From contig NZ_JAIMID010000012.1 in the NCBI RefSeq assembly GCF_019966535.1, positions 113,558 to 177,557 on the forward strand: a stretch of 64,000 bases of DNA. Direction: 5' to 3'. This stretch comes from Mesobacterium pallidum (lineage in GTDB: Bacteria; Pseudomonadota; Alphaproteobacteria; Rhodobacterales; Rhodobacteraceae). The stretch's first letter is position 1. Each line of letters starts with the position of its first letter. The notes beneath the pieces were generated by a model, which was not told where the DNA came from, ran no database searches, and saw nothing but the letters and a program-made list of their open reading frames with translations. Shown piece by piece: positions 1 to 7,701 of the stretch. The position numbers and the translations under genes are program-made.

Positions 1-183
1 CGCAGGGACGGGGGCGCGGCGCCCTCTGCCAGTGCGTTCCGCCGGGATCTGCGCACGCGGCTGCATCTGCCGCCACTGCGAGAGGCGTCGGCCCCCGACG
101 GGCAAAAAAACCATGCGCGGCAGGACAAGCCCGTGAAGGAAATGTCCAGCGCCGATCAAACACCGTCTGAAAGGACCGTCTGA
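1..183 (+). CDS. C-terminal end of an unidentified protein (partial)
   Basis: An open frame with no stop runs from the first base to a TGA at 181-183, giving about 60 residues. The tail is rich in Arg, Pro, Ala and Ser and matches no family I recognise. The stop overlaps the next gene's start as TGATG, so the two are probably translationally coupled and the missing gene likely belongs to the same acyl-CoA operon. The frame could be chance, but the exact overlap makes a real gene end more likely. Confidence 0.45.
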   Translation, partial: RRDGGAAPSASAFRRDLRTRLHLPPLREASAPDGQKNHARQDKPVKEMSSADQTPSERTV

Positions 184-1241
184 TGGAATCGATGATTCAT
201 GACATGGCAGAGCGACTGTTCCGCGACCATGTCACCCACCGCATGCGCGAAGACGCCGCCTCGGGACAATGCCCCGAGGCGCTCTGGACGCAGATCGAGG
301 AGGCAGGGTTAACCATGGCGCTGGTGCCAGAGGACGCAGGCGGTTTCGGCGTGCCACCGGCCGAGGCGCTCGGTCTTGTGCGTATTGTCGGGGCGCATGG
401 CCTGCCCTTGCCTCTGGCTGAAACCCTGATCGCAAACGCCGTTCTGGCGGCCGCGAATATGGCCCTTCCCGGTGGCAGGCTGACCATCGCCGAAGGCGAA
501 GCGCTGCGGTTGGAACGGCGCGGCAAGAAGATCCATGCGAGCGGGCATCTGACACTGGTGCCCTTTGCCCGCTGGGCGAACCGGATCGTGACCATTGGCG
601 TCCTGGACGGTGTCGATCACGTCCTGTCCCTGCCGGTGAAGGATCTGATCGTTGACCCGGCGCAGGATTTTGCCGGGATGCCACGCGACGACATCGAACT
701 CGATTATACCCTGACAGAGACCGATGTCACCCCCTTGCCACGACCCGTGGGAGGGATGCGCGGGCTTGGTGCACTTATCCGCAGTCTTGCCACCACCGGG
801 GCGATGGAGACCATCCTGAAGATGAGCGTTCAATACGCCAACGACCGGGTGCAGTTCGGACGGCCAATCGGCAGGTTCCAGGCGATCCAGCACAATCTTG
901 CGACAATGGCCGGAGAAACCGCAGCCTCGCGCACGGCCGCCGAGATGGCGGCCGGCAGCTATGACACACCGGCCTTTGCGCTGGCCGTTGCCGCCGCCAA
1001 GGCCCGCGCCGGAGAAGCGGCCGAGAAGGTCGGGGCCCTGGCCCACCAGATTCACGGGGCCATCGGTTATACCCAGGAACACGCGCTTCACCATTTCACC
1101 AAACGGATTTGGGGCTGGCGTGACGAGTTCGGCACCGAGCTTGACTGGACCAGGGAACTTGGGCGGGCCGCCCTGTCGAGCCCCCACGACACCTTCTGGC
1201 ATTTCATCACAGACAGCGCTGCAAAAGGGACCCAGGCATGA
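183..1241 (+). CDS. Acyl-CoA dehydrogenase, partner subunit of a heteromeric pair
   Basis: A 352-residue flavoprotein-type acyl-CoA dehydrogenase, expected to oxidise acyl-CoA to enoyl-CoA and pass electrons to ETF. It has an N-terminal helical domain, the QFGRPIGRFQAIQH helix at about 224-237 and HQIHGAIGYT at about 288-297. It is shorter than the usual 380-400 residues and lacks the C-terminal GGT-x-EI motif; the helix after HGAIGYT ends in the WGWRDEFG style of non-catalytic partners. It overlaps the next ACAD by ATGA. In known heteromeric ACADs (ChsE type) such adjacent unlike subunits form one active enzyme. That pairing is inferred here; the substrate is unknown. Confidence 0.85.
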   Translation: MESMIHDMAERLFRDHVTHRMREDAASGQCPEALWTQIEEAGLTMALVPEDAGGFGVPPAEALGLVRIVGAHGLPLPLAETLIANAVLAAANMALPGGRLTIAEGEALRLERRGKKIHASGHLTLVPFARWANRIVTIGVLDGVDHVLSLPVKDLIVDPAQDFAGMPRDDIELDYTLTETDVTPLPRPVGGMRGLGALIRSLATTGAMETILKMSVQYANDRVQFGRPIGRFQAIQHNLATMAGETAASRTAAEMAAGSYDTPAFALAVAAAKARAGEAAEKVGALAHQIHGAIGYTQEHALHHFTKRIWGWRDEFGTELDWTRELGRAALSSPHDTFWHFITDSAAKGTQA

Positions 1242-2386
1242 CCCTCACCGCTTTTTCTCCCCCCCCGCCCGGCGCCGACTATGACGACCTCCGGCAAGAG
1301 GTCCGCGCGTTCCTGGCCGACGAACTGGCCGATTTCCCGCCCATAAAACGCGCGCAGTCGTGGAATGGGTTCAGCCGTGATTTTTCACGAAAGCTGGCGC
1401 AGCGCGGCTGGGTCGGCATGACCTTCCCAAAGGAATACGGCGGCCACGCGCGCAGCGCGCTTGAGCGGTATGTCGTGTCCGAAGAGCTACTGGCCGCCGG
1501 TGCCCCGGTGATTTCGCACTGGATCGCAGATCGGCAGAGCGGTCCGCTCATACTTGCCAAGGGCACCGACGATCAGAAACGCCGGATCGTGCCGCGCATC
1601 GCCGCGGGCGAACTGTGTTTCTGCATCGGGATGAGCGAGCCGGATTCCGGCTCGGACCTGGCGGCGACGCGCACGATGGCCACCGAGGTCGACGGGGGGT
1701 TCCGGATCAACGGCACGAAGGTCTGGACGACCTATGCGCATGTCGCCGATTACATGATCCTGTTCTGCCGCACCGGCAAGAGCGACGACCGCCACGGCGG
1801 GATGAGCCAATTTCTGGTCGATCTCAAGGCCACCGACAACATTCAGATCACCCCGATCATCGACTTGGGCGGTGAGCATCATTTCAACCAGGTGGTATTC
1901 GACGATACCTTTTTGCCCTCCGATGCGCTGCTGGGCGAAAAGGGCGAGGGCTGGTCGCAGGTCATGAGCGAACTGGCGTTCGAGCGCAGCGGCCCCGAGC
2001 GGTTCCTGTCGTCGTTTGCCCTGATCGAGGAACTGATCCGATTGCTGCGCGACGACGCAACCGAAGCGCAGCAGGCCGAGATTGGCCGTTTGTCCGCGCA
2101 TCTGATGGTGCTGCGGCAGATGTCACGATCGGTGGCCGGAATGTTGAACGAAGGAGAGAACCCGTCACTTCAGGCTGCCATTGTCAAGGATCTGGGAGCG
2201 CTTTTCGAACAGGACATTCCGCGCCTGGCCCGAAGTCTTGTGTCGCGCCCGGCGGTGCCTGGCGGGAGCGATAGCTATGCGGCTGTTCTGGCGTATACCG
2301 AACTCGCCGTTCCGTCGTTTTCGTTGCGCGGCGGCACACGCGAAATTCTTCGCGGTATCATTGCGCGGGGACTCGGACTGAGATGA
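1238..2386 (+). CDS. Acyl-CoA dehydrogenase, second subunit of the pair
   Basis: A 382-residue ACAD. It shows the FAD/substrate motif GMSEPDSGSD at about 131-140, a middle beta domain with VWTTYAH, and a C-terminal RGGTREILRG motif near 364-374, the element missing from the gene before it. The ATG start has an AAAGGGA ribosome site and overlaps the upstream stop by four bases, so equal synthesis of both subunits is likely. The protein probably introduces a double bond into a CoA ester with ETF as acceptor. It converges on the IclR gene. The family is certain, the substrate is not. Confidence 0.9.
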   Translation: MTLTAFSPPPPGADYDDLRQEVRAFLADELADFPPIKRAQSWNGFSRDFSRKLAQRGWVGMTFPKEYGGHARSALERYVVSEELLAAGAPVISHWIADRQSGPLILAKGTDDQKRRIVPRIAAGELCFCIGMSEPDSGSDLAATRTMATEVDGGFRINGTKVWTTYAHVADYMILFCRTGKSDDRHGGMSQFLVDLKATDNIQITPIIDLGGEHHFNQVVFDDTFLPSDALLGEKGEGWSQVMSELAFERSGPERFLSSFALIEELIRLLRDDATEAQQAEIGRLSAHLMVLRQMSRSVAGMLNEGENPSLQAAIVKDLGALFEQDIPRLARSLVSRPAVPGGSDSYAAVLAYTELAVPSFSLRGGTREILRGIIARGLGLR

Positions 2387-2426
2387 TCCCGCCTGCGGAA
2401 TGACAACAACGGCGGGCGGCACACGT

Positions 2427-3251
2427 CTAGTGCCGGCCGGTTTCCCCAACCTCCGAACGATAGCCGAGTGCTCGGGAGAGCTGTTCAGCGGCCGTTTTGG
2501 CAGCGGCAACATATCGCTTCTTGTTACGCTTGGCGCGCTCCAGAGGAGCACCAATCACCAATGCTCCTGCCAAGTGTCCGTCGGCGCGAAAGACCGGAAC
2601 CCCGAACCCCGCTGCATCTACATGCGCGGTTCCAGCTGTACTGGAATACCCGGTTTTGCGAATCTCCGAAATTAACCCGCGCAGTTCATTTTCATCGGTG
2701 ATCGAATTAGGCGTCAGCGGCTTTAATTCAGTGCGCCGAAAATAATCGTCCAGTTCCTGCTGCGTGTCAAAGGCCAGCATGACCAGCCCCGATGCCGAAC
2801 AGAACAATGGCCGGTTGATCCCCTGTTGGGCGACATACCGAACGGGCTGGGGGCTTTCGATGACCGACGAATAAATGACTTTCTCGCCGTCCCGGACAGC
2901 AAACAGGATGGTTTCACCGGTCTGGTTAACCACATCATTCATCACCCCGCGCAGGACCGATTCGAACGGGTGGTTGGTCAGAATTGACTGGGCGAACTGA
3001 AAAATCCTCGGACCCAGAAAGTAATTGTCTTCCTCGCGCATCAGATACCCCTTCTCGGTGAGGGGCCGAAGCAGCACCAGCAAACTGCTCTTGGGGCAAT
3101 CAATCGCGATGCTGAGTTCCGAAAGAGACATGTGACGTTTGCAGCGCGCCAAAAGATCGAACAACGCAAGGATACGCGTCAAGGACCGGGGCCCTTCCGA
3201 TGTGCGCCCGGCGGCTTCGGCTGGGCCAGATTGCGCGGTTTTCATAGTCAT
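2427..3251 (-). CDS. IclR-family transcriptional regulator
   Basis: A 274-residue regulator. An N-terminal winged helix-turn-helix lies at about 24-90 (SLTRILALFDLLA, then LSELSIAIDCPKSSLLVLLR), followed by the IclR effector-binding domain. IclR proteins sense small organic acids and repress or activate adjacent catabolic genes. It lies 28 bp downstream of a MaoC-like gene on the same strand, so the two probably form one transcript diverging from the ACAD genes at 4083. It is the only regulator inside the catabolic island, which makes it the best candidate for controlling the left block. The ligand is unknown. Confidence 0.93.
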   Translation of the reverse strand: MTMKTAQSGPAEAAGRTSEGPRSLTRILALFDLLARCKRHMSLSELSIAIDCPKSSLLVLLRPLTEKGYLMREEDNYFLGPRIFQFAQSILTNHPFESVLRGVMNDVVNQTGETILFAVRDGEKVIYSSVIESPQPVRYVAQQGINRPLFCSASGLVMLAFDTQQELDDYFRRTELKPLTPNSITDENELRGLISEIRKTGYSSTAGTAHVDAAGFGVPVFRADGHLAGALVIGAPLERAKRNKKRYVAAAKTAAEQLSRALGYRSEVGETGRH

Positions 3252-3279
3252 GTCTCCAGTGCCGCTATCCGGAACAGGC

Positions 3280-3771
3280 CTATGCCTTTCCTGGCTCTTT
3301 ATCCGTCATGCGGGCCTTGATCATCCGCAACGGCGTATACTCCAATACCTGTTCTCCGGTTTGCTTGAACACCTTGTTTCGCGTCCGCACCAATCCGCGG
3401 TTCGGACGGCTCTTCGACCGGCGCGATTCTGTTACCTCGACCTCACAATGGATGGTGTCCCCGGCAAATGTGGGCCCCATGACCTTCAGTTCCATGTCCA
3501 GAAAGGCAAAGCCGGTATGTTGCATTGTGGATTGGGTCAAGAGCCCTTCCATAAAGGTATAGACCAGCGCACCGGGCGCGGCGAAACCGGGGATATTGGA
3601 TTCCTTCTCTCGGAAGTCACGATTGATGAACAAGACCTCAAGCATGCCGGTAACACTTACAAAATTCGTGATATCGGTTTCGGTGACGGTGCGGCCAATG
3701 GTCCGAAACCTGCGCCCCACTGGCAAATCTTCATAACAAAACCCGAGTCCTACAGTTTCCATTTCGCACAA
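3280..3771 (-). CDS. MaoC-like hot-dog protein lacking the usual catalytic residues
   Basis: A 163-residue single hot-dog protein of the MaoC/FAS1-like dehydratase group. The N-terminal part (LPVGRRFRTIGRTVTETDI) and the C-terminal strand region (GDTIHCEVEVTESRRSK) match the fold well. The segment that in active R-specific hydratases reads G-D-x-N-P-x-H is here TGMLEVLFIN, so both the Asp and the His are absent. It may act as a binding or partner subunit, or may not hydrate enoyl-CoA at all. It is the first gene of the unit with the IclR regulator, divergent from the ACAD operon at 4083. Confidence 0.8.
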   Translation of the reverse strand: MCEMETVGLGFCYEDLPVGRRFRTIGRTVTETDITNFVSVTGMLEVLFINRDFREKESNIPGFAAPGALVYTFMEGLLTQSTMQHTGFAFLDMELKVMGPTFAGDTIHCEVEVTESRRSKSRPNRGLVRTRNKVFKQTGEQVLEYTPLRMIKARMTDKEPGKA

Positions 3772-4082
3772 TTCCCTTGATCAGTTCCATTTTCTGAGAG
3801 GGTTCGGCCACATCTGTCCTGCGCCCGGAACACGCCCCGGTTCCTTCACGTTAGGCGGCAAGCTCCGCAGCAATCAATCGACTGCCTCGTTTTTGCGGCT
3901 TTCACGTCGATTGAGCACATTCTTGATGAATCGCATTCTTCGCTCCAGTGGCCCCTTTTTCCACGCCACAGCACATATGTGGTTTTACGCGGCTGGTGCC
4001 GGATAGCGTTTGGGACATACCGAACGCGTACCTTACCTTTTTGTGAACAGGCGCCAAATGCCATGACCCGAAGAGGACCAGC
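3772..4082. promoter_or_regulatory. Divergent intergenic region between MaoC-IclR and the ACAD operon
   Basis: These 311 bp separate two gene starts pointing in opposite directions, so at least two promoters are expected here. It holds no convincing gene; reading frames across it are interrupted or have no family character. A short palindrome CACATATGTG sits at 3972-3981, and an AGAGGA ribosome site precedes the ATG at 4083. The adjacent IclR protein is a plausible binder, but I see no long operator-like dyad. Confidence 0.5.
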
Positions 4083-5195
4083 ATGAATTTCGGCTTTTCC
4101 GACGAACACGATGCCATACGCGACACGCTGGCACGAATGCTGAGCGATCACGCCACTCTCGCGGTGGCGCATGACTGTCTTGAGGCTGCCGACGGGTTCG
4201 ATTCCGCAACCTGGACCGCCTTGGCGGACGGCGGATGGCTGGGCCTTGCAATTGCCGAAGACTACGGGGGGGCGGCGATGGGGGCGATCGAACTGGCCAT
4301 TGTCGCCGAAGAGATCGGCCGTAGCCTGGCCGCCATACCTTTTGGCCCGGTTCTTGGCCTGGCGATCCCCGCGATTCAGGACTTGGGCACGCAAAGCCAA
4401 AGGGAAAATCTGCTTCCCCGGATCGCCGAAGGCCGCATGATCGTTACCGTCGCGCTTGCCGAGGATGGAGGGTCTGCACCGGAACGGGTCTCGGCAAAAG
4501 TGCTGCAGGATCGCCTTTCGGGACGGAAATCGCCAGTTTCGTTCGCATCCGATGCGTCATTCGCGATCGTCGCCGCCCTGGACGAAGGCGGCACCGCGCG
4601 CCTTTATCTGGCGGATCTTTCGGACCCCTCGGTGTCGATCAGCGCGCTGGATGCGATCGACCGCACCCGTCCGACGTCCGAGATCGTCTTTCACGACACG
4701 CCGGTTGAACTGCTTCCCGGGTCCGATCCCGCAGCGATCCGGACTCTTCTGGACGGCGCCGCAGTGTTGGCCGCCTTCGAACAGATCGGCCTGGCCGAGC
4801 GGGCGCTTTTCCTGACCAGAGACTATGCCTGCGAGCGGCAGGCGTTCGGACGCCAGATCGGCAGTTTTCAGGCGGTCAAGCACCGGCTCGCGGACATGTT
4901 CGCCAAGATCGAGCTGGCACGGTCCAATGCTTTTTTCGGCGCCTGGGCGCTGGCGAGCGGGGATGAACGGCTGTCCGAAGCGGCGGCGGTAGCACGCCTC
5001 GCGGCTCTCGATGCAGTGCAATTCACCACTGAGGAATCGGTGCAGCTTCACGGTGGGATCGGGTTCACCTGGGCGGCCGACCCGCATTTGTTTCTGCGGC
5101 GAGGATGGCAGTTGAAGGCCGAACTCGGCCTGGCCGATTTGTGGCGCGAGCGGCTGCTTTGCAATCTGGCGGACGGCCAAAGGGCCGCGAACTGA
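4083..5195 (+). CDS. Acyl-CoA dehydrogenase, partner-type subunit
   Basis: A 370-residue ACAD-fold protein. It has the N-terminal FSDEHDAIRDTLARM helix, EDYGGAAMG near 60-68, the QAFGRQIGSFQAVKHRLADM helix around 256-275 and VQLHGGIGFTW near 320-330. It ends in an RRGWQLKAELGLADLW helix without a GGT/GGS-x-EI motif, like the partner subunits of heteromeric ACADs. It is followed 16 bp later by a complementary ACAD carrying that motif. Start ATG with AGAGGACC six to ten bases upstream. It would oxidise a CoA thioester together with the next gene product; the substrate is unknown. Confidence 0.87.
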   Translation: MNFGFSDEHDAIRDTLARMLSDHATLAVAHDCLEAADGFDSATWTALADGGWLGLAIAEDYGGAAMGAIELAIVAEEIGRSLAAIPFGPVLGLAIPAIQDLGTQSQRENLLPRIAEGRMIVTVALAEDGGSAPERVSAKVLQDRLSGRKSPVSFASDASFAIVAALDEGGTARLYLADLSDPSVSISALDAIDRTRPTSEIVFHDTPVELLPGSDPAAIRTLLDGAAVLAAFEQIGLAERALFLTRDYACERQAFGRQIGSFQAVKHRLADMFAKIELARSNAFFGAWALASGDERLSEAAAVARLAALDAVQFTTEESVQLHGGIGFTWAADPHLFLRRGWQLKAELGLADLWRERLLCNLADGQRAAN

Positions 5196-5211
5196 CAAGG
5201 ACAAAGTGCAG

Positions 5212-6438
5212 ATGGATTTCAGCGACAGCCCGGAAGAAGCCGCGTTCCGCGCCAAGGCGCGCGACTGGCTTGATGCCACCGCGACCCGCCGCAATGGAAG
5301 CGAAAAGGCCCAGGACCATTTCATGGCCCGCGACGCCGACGAAGTTGCCCGTGCGCGCGACTGGCAGGCACGAAAGGCCGACGCAGGCTGGGCGGGGCTG
5401 ACATGGCCCCGTGCTTTCGGTGGGCGTGACGCCACTCCGATCGAGCAAGTGATCTGGAATCAAGAGGAAGGGCGCTACGCCGTCCCGCCCAACGTCTTTC
5501 TGATCGGGATCGGGCTGGTCGGGCCTACGGTCATGATCCACGGCACCGAAGACCAGAAAACAAGATTCCTGCCCCGGGCTCTCACGGGCGAAGACATCTG
5601 GTGCCAACTTTTTTCCGAACCCGCCGCCGGGTCCGATTTGGCCGGTATCCGCACCCGTGCACGCCGCGAAGACGACGAATGGGTGATCTCCGGTCAGAAG
5701 GTTTGGACCTCGGGGGCGCATTATTCCACTCACGGCATCCTGCTGGCGCGCACCGATCCACAGGTGCCCAAGCACAAGGGAATGACCATGTTCCTTGTGG
5801 ACATGTCCGACCCGGCCATCGAAACCCGTCCTATTCGCCAGATTTCGGGCAGCTCCAGTTTCAACGAAGTGTTCATCGACAACCTGCGCGTGCCAGACAG
5901 CGCCCGCTTGGGCGGTGTATCCGAAGGGTGGAAAGTGGCGCTGACCACACTCATGAACGAACGGTTCAGTATTTCCGTCGGCCGGGCCAGTGGCGGTGCG
6001 CGGGCCGAGGAATTGATTGATCTGGCTACCCGTGTCGAACGGAACGGTCGCCCGGCCATCGAGGACGACGAGGTGCGCGCGCGCATTGCCGATTTCATCG
6101 CGCGTCAACGCGGACTGGAATTCACCTCTTACCGGGTCATGACGTCGCTTTCGCGCGGCCAGGCACCGGGTGAAGAGGGCTCGATCGGCAAGCTGTTGCT
6201 GGGCAAGCTGCGGCAGGAAATGGGCGCTTTCGGGATGGATCTGGCGGGAACTTCGGCGGGCATATCAGCCAAGGTCGGGGATGACGTGGCGCGCTGGCGA
6301 AACGAATACCTGACCGCGCCGGGCAACCGGATCGCGGGGGGATCGGACGAGATCCAGCGCACGATCATTGGCGAACGCATTCTCGGGCTGCCGCCTGAAA
6401 TACGCGTCGACAAGGATGTCGCGTTTTCAGAGCTTTGA
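5212..6438 (+). CDS. Acyl-CoA dehydrogenase, GGSDEI-type subunit
   Basis: A 408-residue ACAD. The flavin-site motif LFSEPAAGSDLAGIRT is near 134-150, VWTSGAHYS follows, and IAGGSDEIQRTIIGERILGL forms the C-terminal signature. I chose ATG at 5212 because AAGGA lies about ten bases upstream; a GTG at 5206 in the same frame is the alternative. The N-terminal segment (SPEEAAFRAKARDWLDA) is typical of large subunits of heteromeric ACADs. It most likely pairs with the protein encoded just upstream and feeds electrons to ETF. Confidence 0.9.
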   Translation: MDFSDSPEEAAFRAKARDWLDATATRRNGSEKAQDHFMARDADEVARARDWQARKADAGWAGLTWPRAFGGRDATPIEQVIWNQEEGRYAVPPNVFLIGIGLVGPTVMIHGTEDQKTRFLPRALTGEDIWCQLFSEPAAGSDLAGIRTRARREDDEWVISGQKVWTSGAHYSTHGILLARTDPQVPKHKGMTMFLVDMSDPAIETRPIRQISGSSSFNEVFIDNLRVPDSARLGGVSEGWKVALTTLMNERFSISVGRASGGARAEELIDLATRVERNGRPAIEDDEVRARIADFIARQRGLEFTSYRVMTSLSRGQAPGEEGSIGKLLLGKLRQEMGAFGMDLAGTSAGISAKVGDDVARWRNEYLTAPGNRIAGGSDEIQRTIIGERILGLPPEIRVDKDVAFSEL

Positions 6439-6487
6439 TCTGAATGGGCGCCACCCGGGACCAACGACCAACAAGGAGGAGAATATC

Positions 6488-7633
6488 ATGAAGTTCAAGA
6501 TAACCGGGATCGCTGCCGCATGCCTGGCAATGGCCACCTCGGCTGGCGCGCAAGACATCGATCTGCCTGACGTGATCGCTTGGTCGGCCTATGACACGGG
6601 ATCGGCCGGTCATGCGCATTCCATAGCCATCGGCAACATGATGCGCAGCAAATACGGATCGACGGTCCGCGTGCTTCCGGGGCGAAACGACGTCTCGCGG
6701 ATGACGCCGCTCAAAAACGGGACGGTCGATTATTGCCTGTGCGGCATCGCCTCCTATTTCGCTGCCGAAGGGGTTTTCCTTTTTGCTGCGCCTGAATGGG
6801 GCCCGCAGCCGATCCGCGCGGTGCTTCAGGCTGTCGGCGACTACGGTCTGGGTGTCGCCGTCGCGGCCGATGCCGGCATCGAGACGATTACGGACCTCAA
6901 GGGCAAACGGGTCGGTCGCGCCGTCAGTTCGCCGGCGATCGATGTCAACATGGAGGGGCTGCTGGCCTTTGCGGACCTGACATGGGACGACGTGGAGGCA
7001 GTGGAATTCTCGGGCTATGTGAACACGCTCCAGGGCATTCTCGAAGACCGTGTGGATGCCGCCTTTGCACTGACGACGACCACCGTAAACTACCAGATCG
7101 AGTCAAGCCCGCGCGGCCTGAAATGGCTTGAAACACCCGCGGACCAGACAGAAGCATGGGAACGCTACACCAGCGTAACGCCCTTCGTGACACCGCATAT
7201 GGTGTCTGTGGGGCCGGGCATCGACCCTGCCTCCCCACTGCCCATGGCGCAGTACCCCTATCCGATCCTGGTCACTAACTCCGATCAGGATTCCACCGAG
7301 GTGCGCAACATCGTAGCCGCGCTTGACGCAGGGTTCGACGATTACAAGGATGCCGCCCCCGGTGCCAATGCGTATGCGATTGATCGCCAGATCCTGTCTT
7401 GGGTGATGCCATGGAGCGATGGCAGCGTTGCCTACTTCAAGGAAAAGGGTCTGTGGACACCGGAAGCCCAGGCAAACCAGGACAAATTGGTGGAACGGCA
7501 AGAGGTGCTCTTGCGGGCCTGGGGCACATTTGTCGGGGACGCTCCAGAGGGTGAAGAAGAATTTGCCGCTGCATGGATGAAAGCCCGTGCCGACGCACTG
7601 GAAGCGGCCGGCCACGAAGTCTTTTTCCGCTGA
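6488..7633 (+). CDS. TAXI-family TRAP transporter solute-binding protein
   Basis: A 381-residue periplasmic binding protein with a signal peptide at about 1-21 (MKFKITGIAAACLAMATSAG, then AQ). It has the TAXI features SIAIGNMM, VRVLPGRNDVSRM and an ITDLKGKRVGRAVSSPAID segment. The ATG at 6488 has a strong AAGGAGGAG site; an upstream in-frame extension lies inside the previous gene. It should capture an organic acid for the fused TRAP permease encoded next. Its place between ACAD pairs and later beta-oxidation enzymes suggests it imports the substrate of this block, which cannot be named. Confidence 0.9.
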   Translation: MKFKITGIAAACLAMATSAGAQDIDLPDVIAWSAYDTGSAGHAHSIAIGNMMRSKYGSTVRVLPGRNDVSRMTPLKNGTVDYCLCGIASYFAAEGVFLFAAPEWGPQPIRAVLQAVGDYGLGVAVAADAGIETITDLKGKRVGRAVSSPAIDVNMEGLLAFADLTWDDVEAVEFSGYVNTLQGILEDRVDAAFALTTTTVNYQIESSPRGLKWLETPADQTEAWERYTSVTPFVTPHMVSVGPGIDPASPLPMAQYPYPILVTNSDQDSTEVRNIVAALDAGFDDYKDAAPGANAYAIDRQILSWVMPWSDGSVAYFKEKGLWTPEAQANQDKLVERQEVLLRAWGTFVGDAPEGEEEFAAAWMKARADALEAAGHEVFFR

Positions 7634-7701
7634 TGCGACACAGCGCGGCGCCCCACAGGCGCCTTGCACAAAGCAACGCAGCACAAAACTGGAATACGGG
7701 C

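Noticed and set aside
3972..3981. CACATATGTG palindrome as an IclR operator
   Set aside because: Ten bases of self-complementary sequence are expected by chance in a window this size, and the flanks do not extend the symmetry.
3846..4400. Reading frame of 184 residues on the - strand across the divergent gap
   Set aside because: It overlaps the start of the acyl-CoA dehydrogenase at 4083, has no ribosome site and no family character; it is the complement of a real gene in its right half.
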